A DNA stretch of 10,144 bases from the NCBI GenBank assembly GCA_003223065.1, contig QHXU01000170.1:1-10144 (forward strand). Reading direction: 5' to 3'. Positions 7,549 through 10,144 of the stretch are shown piece after piece. The translations under genes were made by a program, and so were the position numbers. Within the stretch, counting starts at the first letter, position 1. Each line of letters begins with the position of its first letter. The stretch is from Acidobacteriota bacterium. Its GTDB lineage: Bacteria > Acidobacteriota > Terriglobia > Bryobacterales > Bryobacteraceae. Below the pieces are notes generated by a model. The model made no database searches and had not been told where the DNA came from. It worked only from the letters and a program-made list of their open reading frames with translations.

Positions 7549-9795
7549 TCATTTCTTGATCAGCCACACCTCGCTGACCTGGCAGCCTCGGCCGTTGCCA
7601 CCGAGTCCCGGCTCGCCTGTCCAGGAGAGGCGCAGTTCGCCGCCGGCGGTAGCTTCAGCCGGAATATCGAATTCGAGTGGCGCATAAGGCACGGGCTTGG
7701 CGATCAGGGGGTGAATTTCGAATTTCTCATTTGCGGCCAGCCGAATCTTGCGCCGGGGGCTGTCACCGCCGTAGATGACGCGCAGCTTGTAGCGCGCCTT
7801 GGGGTCAAGGCCTGTATATCGCATCTGGAGGGGCGCGTCGACGAGGGATTCCGCATGCGTCCACACGCTCATACGATACGTTCCGCGGGCGCCAAATCCG
7901 ACAAGCGATGATTCCAGAAATGCCGGGTCCTTCTCAAAACCGGGACCGCGCACCAGGTGCGGCTGCGCAGTCAGATTCCCCAGGTCGTCGTAGAACCCGC
8001 CGGGGCCGGGATTGGTCCAATTGAGGATCTCGTTGATTTTCTCGCGCCGCCCGGCATCGCTTGCGAGCGCACGCAGCTCGGTGAAGCGCTCTTTTAACCA
8101 GGCGCGATTGTTGAGCGGGTAGTCGATGGTGTCGAGAGTCGCGCCGCGATCCATCGAGATTGCCTTGTAGCGCTCCACGCTCAGCTGCATCCGGATACTT
8201 TGGAACAGCGCCTCGGCCAATTCGAAACAACGAGCGCGCCACGGATCGGCCGGCATCGGACGATCGAGGATCGATTCCGCCTCATCCACATTCCCGCTGC
8301 GGAGGCGATCCATCGCGCTCTGCTCCGCGCCGGTCTCATAGAGCAGACGCTTGCGCGTGTAAGCGTCGTAATAGGCCCGATAGAGCGCCTGCTGGAAGCG
8401 CCAGGTGGCAAGCATCTGCGGCGTGGCGGCATGCTCCATCTTCTGAAACTGGACGAGCGTGTTGTAAACGCCTTCGTTCGTGGCGAGCGGCCCGCGCCAG
8501 TCGCGCTCCAGCGCGAGCAAGCCGTTCGCGAATTCGTCACTATATGCATTTCCGATGAGAATCCCGGTCACGGCGGCATCCGGATCCCAGCCCAGCGCGC
8601 TCCAGACGATCTTGTTCACATCGTCGTTGCAGCCTTCAGAGTAAGTGATAAAGCCGATCGTATACGGCTCGAGGAGCCGGAAGATATTCGCTTCATCTTC
8701 CGGGCGTGGATTGATCACCTCGCGTCCTTCGGTCACAGCGTAGGCGACATCCCAGTCCGGCACCGGATACTGGCACTGCCGGCTGTGCGTAATGTCGGGG
8801 TAATGCCGGATCGGGTATTTTTTCGGCACAGCCTCGCGCAGTTTCGGAAGGCTTAGACGGACCTGCGGGCCAAAGACAACACCGGAGAGCCACTCGGGCT
8901 GCTGATTGCGCAGGATGCCGAGGAATTCATTCATCCACTCCTCTGAAAAACTCTGCGGCGAAACCCACATCTGAGCCTTGGGATGGAATCGCTTCAGCGA
9001 GCGCGTCTGCCTTTCAAGCAGGGCCATCAGATCTTTCGGGCGCGTGTGGCCGGGATCGCCTCCCGGCACGAACACGGCGTCGACGCGAGGCAGTTTCCGG
9101 AATACGTCCGCCCATTCGTTCAGCGCGAACTCAACCGTCTTCGGATCACTGTAATCCTTGTCCATCGCCGGATACCAGATCCAGACGTCCAAGCCGTACC
9201 GATCGGCCAGGCGGGACATCTCCGTCATCATCCGCATCGGCGGCAGCGGAAAATGGGGGCTGTCCGCGGCATCATCGGAGCGCGGCGGAATCAGCTCGAT
9301 CGCGTTGGTGCCGAAAACCGCCAGATCGCGGATATACTGCTCCCAAACGGGCACGCTCCAGCCATCGTAGGAGTTGGTCTTGGGCCGATAGCCGAGTTGG
9401 TGGCCGCGCAGCGGATACTTCGGAGCGGTGACAATGTCGAGTGTGCCGGGGATTTCGACGCGGCCTCTTTCCATGCGGAGCTCCCGAAGTAAGCGCCCGG
9501 CGGCAAACAGGATGCCGCGCTCGTCGTTTCCCGACAGCTCGACATCATTTCCCCGCACGCTGAGCCGGTAGCCCTCGGGCGGCCCGTTTCCGCGGCTTAT
9601 GGTAATGCGTGGGCCGCTCCCGGCGCCGGCCACGGGCCAGGTGATCTGGGTCCGCTTTTCGACCTCCTCCACCAGCATCGTGACCGCGGCGCGCTCACGC
9701 GGCGATGGCGCCGGCGGCACGACCACGGTCGCCTCCCGCAAATCGAGCCCGAACGCGCACCCACACGCCGTATACAAGAGAGCCAGACGCAACAC
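7549..9795 (-). CDS. Exported glycoside hydrolase-like protein (GH20/GH67-type fold), specificity unknown
   Basis: The 748-aa protein starts with a short signal-peptide-like segment (1-17, LALLYTACGCAFG). A Cys at 11 could be read as a weak lipobox. Residues about 18-120 resemble the alpha/beta domain that precedes the barrel in GH20/GH67-type enzymes, including a DERGILFAAGRLLREL motif (91-106). A TIM-barrel-like region follows (about 127-430), with LRGHQLGYR (129-137), FGTNAIELIP (161-170), VWIWYPA (204-210), VPGGDPGH (243-250) and TYSEGCNDDVNK (384-395). Then come a helical region (about 440-595) and a C-terminal beta-rich, carbohydrate-binding-like domain (about 635-748). GH20 hexosaminidases carry GG(D/E)E as the catalytic pair; here D247 is followed by P248, so classical GH20 chemistry is doubtful. 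The acidic cluster E387/D391/D392 is an alternative active-site candidate. The start is GTG 9795, just 13 bp after the ABC permease stop, with no Shine-Dalgarno but a strong promoter overlapping the junction. Confidence 0.8.
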   Translation of the reverse strand: MLRLALLYTACGCAFGLDLREATVVVPPAPSPRERAAVTMLVEEVEKRTQITWPVAGAGSGPRITISRGNGPPEGYRLSVRGNDVELSGNDERGILFAAGRLLRELRMERGRVEIPGTLDIVTAPKYPLRGHQLGYRPKTNSYDGWSVPVWEQYIRDLAVFGTNAIELIPPRSDDAADSPHFPLPPMRMMTEMSRLADRYGLDVWIWYPAMDKDYSDPKTVEFALNEWADVFRKLPRVDAVFVPGGDPGHTRPKDLMALLERQTRSLKRFHPKAQMWVSPQSFSEEWMNEFLGILRNQQPEWLSGVVFGPQVRLSLPKLREAVPKKYPIRHYPDITHSRQCQYPVPDWDVAYAVTEGREVINPRPEDEANIFRLLEPYTIGFITYSEGCNDDVNKIVWSALGWDPDAAVTGILIGNAYSDEFANGLLALERDWRGPLATNEGVYNTLVQFQKMEHAATPQMLATWRFQQALYRAYYDAYTRKRLLYETGAEQSAMDRLRSGNVDEAESILDRPMPADPWRARCFELAEALFQSIRMQLSVERYKAISMDRGATLDTIDYPLNNRAWLKERFTELRALASDAGRREKINEILNWTNPGPGGFYDDLGNLTAQPHLVRGPGFEKDPAFLESSLVGFGARGTYRMSVWTHAESLVDAPLQMRYTGLDPKARYKLRVIYGGDSPRRKIRLAANEKFEIHPLIAKPVPYAPLEFDIPAEATAGGELRLSWTGEPGLGGNGRGCQVSEVWLIKK

Positions 9796-9801
9796 GTTGC
9801 G

Positions 9802-9830
9802 ATTATAGCTACTCGAGGTGCTTGTGGAAA
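9802..9830 (-). promoter_or_regulatory. Sigma-70-type promoter for a probable leaderless mRNA
   Basis: On the minus strand, TATAAT (bases 9807-9802, a perfect -10) lies 17 bp from TTTCCA (9830-9825, 4 of 6 matches to the -35). The expected start point, about 7 nt after the -10, is base 9795, the first base of the GTG start codon of the hydrolase gene. No Shine-Dalgarno is present, consistent with a leaderless transcript. The -35 element lies inside the 3' end of the ABC permease gene. Confidence 0.55.
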
Positions 9831-10144
9831 CGCAGCACGCTGAGCCAGAGAATCGTAACCCCGAATAGGGCCAGGGCGGCGAGTTCCGGCCACAGGGTGT
9901 CGGCGCCCGATCCTTTCAGAAAAACGCCCCGCACGATCTCGAGAAAGTACCGCACCGGGTTAAGGAAGGTCAGCCACTGCACCGGTTCCGGCATGTTGCG
10001 AATCGGAAACGTAAAGCCGCTGAGCAGGAAGAATGGCTGGAAGAAAAGAAAGGTAGCCATCATGGCCTGCTGCTGCGTTCGGGAAACGGTGGAGATGAAT
10101 AGTCCCGCCCCGAGCGAGCTGAGAAGAAAGAGAATCGCCGCGAA
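9809..10144 (-). CDS. ABC-2 type transporter permease, C-terminal part (5' partial)
   Basis: The frame is open to the window edge, so only the last 111 residues are seen and the start lies outside. Visible features are a membrane helix (FAAILFLLSSLGAGLFIS), then the conserved STVSRTQQQAMM loop, a helix ATFLFFQPFFLLSGF, the FPIRNMPEPVQWLTFLNPVRYFLEIVRG segment in two parts, and a last helix (about LAALALFGVTILWLSVL) before a short basic tail. This pattern is characteristic of the YhhJ/YbhR/YbhS-type ABC-2 permeases, which with an ATPase and often an HlyD-like protein export drugs or other substrates across the inner membrane. The ATPase and partner permease would be expected just beyond the right edge. 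It ends with TAG, 13 bp before the hydrolase GTG. The next gene may be read through from this operon as well as from its own promoter. Confidence 0.9.
   Translation of the reverse strand, partial: FAAILFLLSSLGAGLFISTVSRTQQQAMMATFLFFQPFFLLSGFTFPIRNMPEPVQWLTFLNPVRYFLEIVRGVFLKGSGADTLWPELAALALFGVTILWLSVLRFHKHLE

Noticed and set aside
8200..8856. 218-codon frame on the + strand inside the hydrolase gene
   Set aside because: It is antisense to the well-supported hydrolase frame, has low-complexity Arg/Ala composition and no Shine-Dalgarno.
9809..10063. Short complete ORF starting at the Met at 10063 as a separate small membrane protein
   Set aside because: The same frame stays open upstream to the window edge and encodes the conserved STVSRTQQQ loop, so the Met is internal to a longer ABC-2 permease.

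Overview
The window is a chromosomal fragment of a GC-rich (roughly 58-60% by eye), soil-type Gram-negative bacterium. Acidobacteriota of the Solibacter/Bryobacterales kind would fit best. This rests on very large poly-HAMP and multi-receiver hybrid kinases, secreted glycoside-hydrolase-like and EEP-family proteins, and GTG/TTG starts. It is an inference from gene style; there is no rRNA or marker gene here to confirm it.

Left part, + strand (1-6296): two very large hybrid sensor kinase genes in tandem, 62 bp apart. The first enters from the left edge and reads HAMP(s)-GAF-coiled coil-HisKA-HATPase-REC-REC-REC. The second is complete and reads REC-HisKA-HATPase-REC-HisKA-HATPase-REC. Together they supply three kinase cores and six receiver or receiver-like domains, with no DNA-binding output and no visible HPt domain. 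They look like the core of a multistep phosphorelay whose final output lies elsewhere. Several receivers are altered: the first receiver of kinase 1 has Asn at the phospho-acceptor position, its second lacks most of the receiver signature, and the first receiver of kinase 2 has Arg in place of the conserved Lys. The first 47 bases are a 23-bp unit repeated in tandem, which shifts the reading frame of kinase 1 at the window edge.

Middle part, + strand (6394-7527): a 74-codon orphan ORF with a probable TTG start, then a secreted or membrane-anchored endonuclease/exonuclease/phosphatase (EEP) family protein with all the family's metal and catalytic residues.

Right part, - strand (10144-7549): the C-terminal end of an ABC-2 type transporter permease. 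It is followed after 13 bp by a 748-aa probably exported protein of the GH20/GH67-like glycoside hydrolase type, with an atypical active-site motif (GGDP instead of GGDE). A good sigma-70-type promoter sits at the junction. Its expected transcription start falls on the GTG start codon, which predicts a leaderless mRNA. The EEP gene and the hydrolase gene converge with only 21 bp between them and no recognisable terminator.

I see no tRNA, rRNA, CRISPR array, insertion sequence, riboswitch or attachment site. No gene-free stretch exceeds 100 bp. No wholly new system is evident. The most unusual items are the receiver-degenerate double-kinase phosphorelay, the edge duplication, the leaderless promoter and the non-canonical glycosidase.
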